Below are positions 5,782-6,191 of a stretch of 6,191 nucleotides of DNA, in pieces. Made by a program: the position numbers and the translations under genes. This DNA is from an uncultured Chlamydiae bacterium (lineage in GTDB: Bacteria > Chlamydiota > Chlamydiia > Chlamydiales > CALBHK01). The stretch is from NCBI GenBank assembly GCA_937894565.1, contig CALBHK010000155.1, positions 1 to 6,191 of the forward strand, given 5' to 3'. The notes under the pieces were generated by a model. That model was not told the DNA's origin, did no database searches, and saw only the letters and a program-made list of their open reading frames with translations. Each line of letters begins with the position of its first letter. The stretch's first letter is position 1.

Positions 5782-6191
5782 ATGGAGATCATAGATAAGG
5801 TAGTGAGTACTCACGTATATGTAAGTGATTCAGGCTGGAAAGAAAAAATTAAAATCAGTGATTTAAAAAATGTGGATTCTTTAGTTTTGATTTTTGCCAG
5901 ACATGCTGGTGAAAAGGGGATCAAAGAAGTTACAATGCCTGGACAATTTGAGGCTAAAATGGATGGAGGGATCTTTGTTATCAAACGCTTTAATGAAGAT
6001 GTTGTAGGACAGTTTATTAAAATTATCTCTTCTGTTTGGAATGATTGTCTAAATTATCCGTATAAGGAGAAGGATTTATGGGCAAGCGAGGGGGGGAGTG
6101 TAATGAATTTGTATGGGGAGCTTAGAAAAAAGCTGATCCCTAGGGAGTTTTTTACCTCTTACTTAAACATCTCAGAAGTCTGTCAATATTT
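5782..6191 (+). CDS. Hypothetical protein, full-length tandem paralog, cut by the right window edge (136 codons seen)
   Basis: From ATG 5782 the frame is open for 136 codons to the window end with no stop. A strong ribosome binding site AGAGGA (5772-5777) lies 4 nt upstream. The product begins MEIIDKVVSTHVYV and shares DLKN(V/I)D, FARHA and QFEA(K/R) with the preceding 74-residue protein. It continues with GGIFVIKRFNEDVVGQFIKI, then SSVWNDCLNYP and an LRKKLIPREFF segment near the edge. The pattern of alternating hydrophobic residues in the first 80 positions suggests a small beta-rich domain, followed by a helical part. I do not recognise the family and assign no function. It lies 62 bp after its truncated sister, on the same strand, and probably belongs to a locally duplicated family. 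Confidence 0.8.
   Translation, partial: MEIIDKVVSTHVYVSDSGWKEKIKISDLKNVDSLVLIFARHAGEKGIKEVTMPGQFEAKMDGGIFVIKRFNEDVVGQFIKIISSVWNDCLNYPYKEKDLWASEGGSVMNLYGELRKKLIPREFFTSYLNISEVCQY

Overview
This 6.2 kb bacterial window has moderately low G+C and tightly packed genes. It combines two conserved translation genes, an RsuA/RluB-type rRNA pseudouridine synthase and seryl-tRNA synthetase (serS), with several proteins I do not recognise. My best guess is an amoeba-associated member of the Chlamydiae (Parachlamydia/Protochlamydia type). I base this on the character of the large hypothetical proteins. From memory, the Chlamydia trachomatis genome also has a pseudouridine synthase gene a few genes from serS. 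This is inference; nothing in the window proves the taxon.

Left part (1-2672), minus strand, apparently one transcription unit read right to left. It starts with the pseudouridine synthase (1959-2672). Next is a 606-residue protein of unknown function (139-1959), whose ATG overlaps the upstream stop in a TAATG junction, a classic sign of translational coupling. After a 48-bp gap comes the first 30 codons of another gene that leaves the window at base 1. The intergenic region 2673-2818 separates this unit from a divergent gene and carries an extended -10 promoter and a leader hairpin for that gene.

Middle part (2819-5360). A plus-strand gene encodes a 404-residue protein with a Ser/Thr/Pro-rich N-terminal region and three hydrophobic segments (possibly a membrane or secreted protein; function unknown). 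It converges on serS (minus strand), and the two coding regions overlap tail to tail by 8 bp with no room for a terminator. serS is driven by a perfect-consensus promoter (TTGACA-N17-TATAAT on the minus strand).

Right part (5361-6191). The most unusual structure is a perfect 36-bp inverted repeat with a 4-nt loop (5408-5483), flanked by TA on both sides. It lies 2 bp upstream of the ribosome binding site of a small gene. That gene (74 aa, 5495-5719) and the next one (5782 to beyond the window end) are tandem paralogs, 29 of 61 aligned N-terminal residues identical without gaps. The first looks like a truncated copy of the second. I recognise no known family for the pair.
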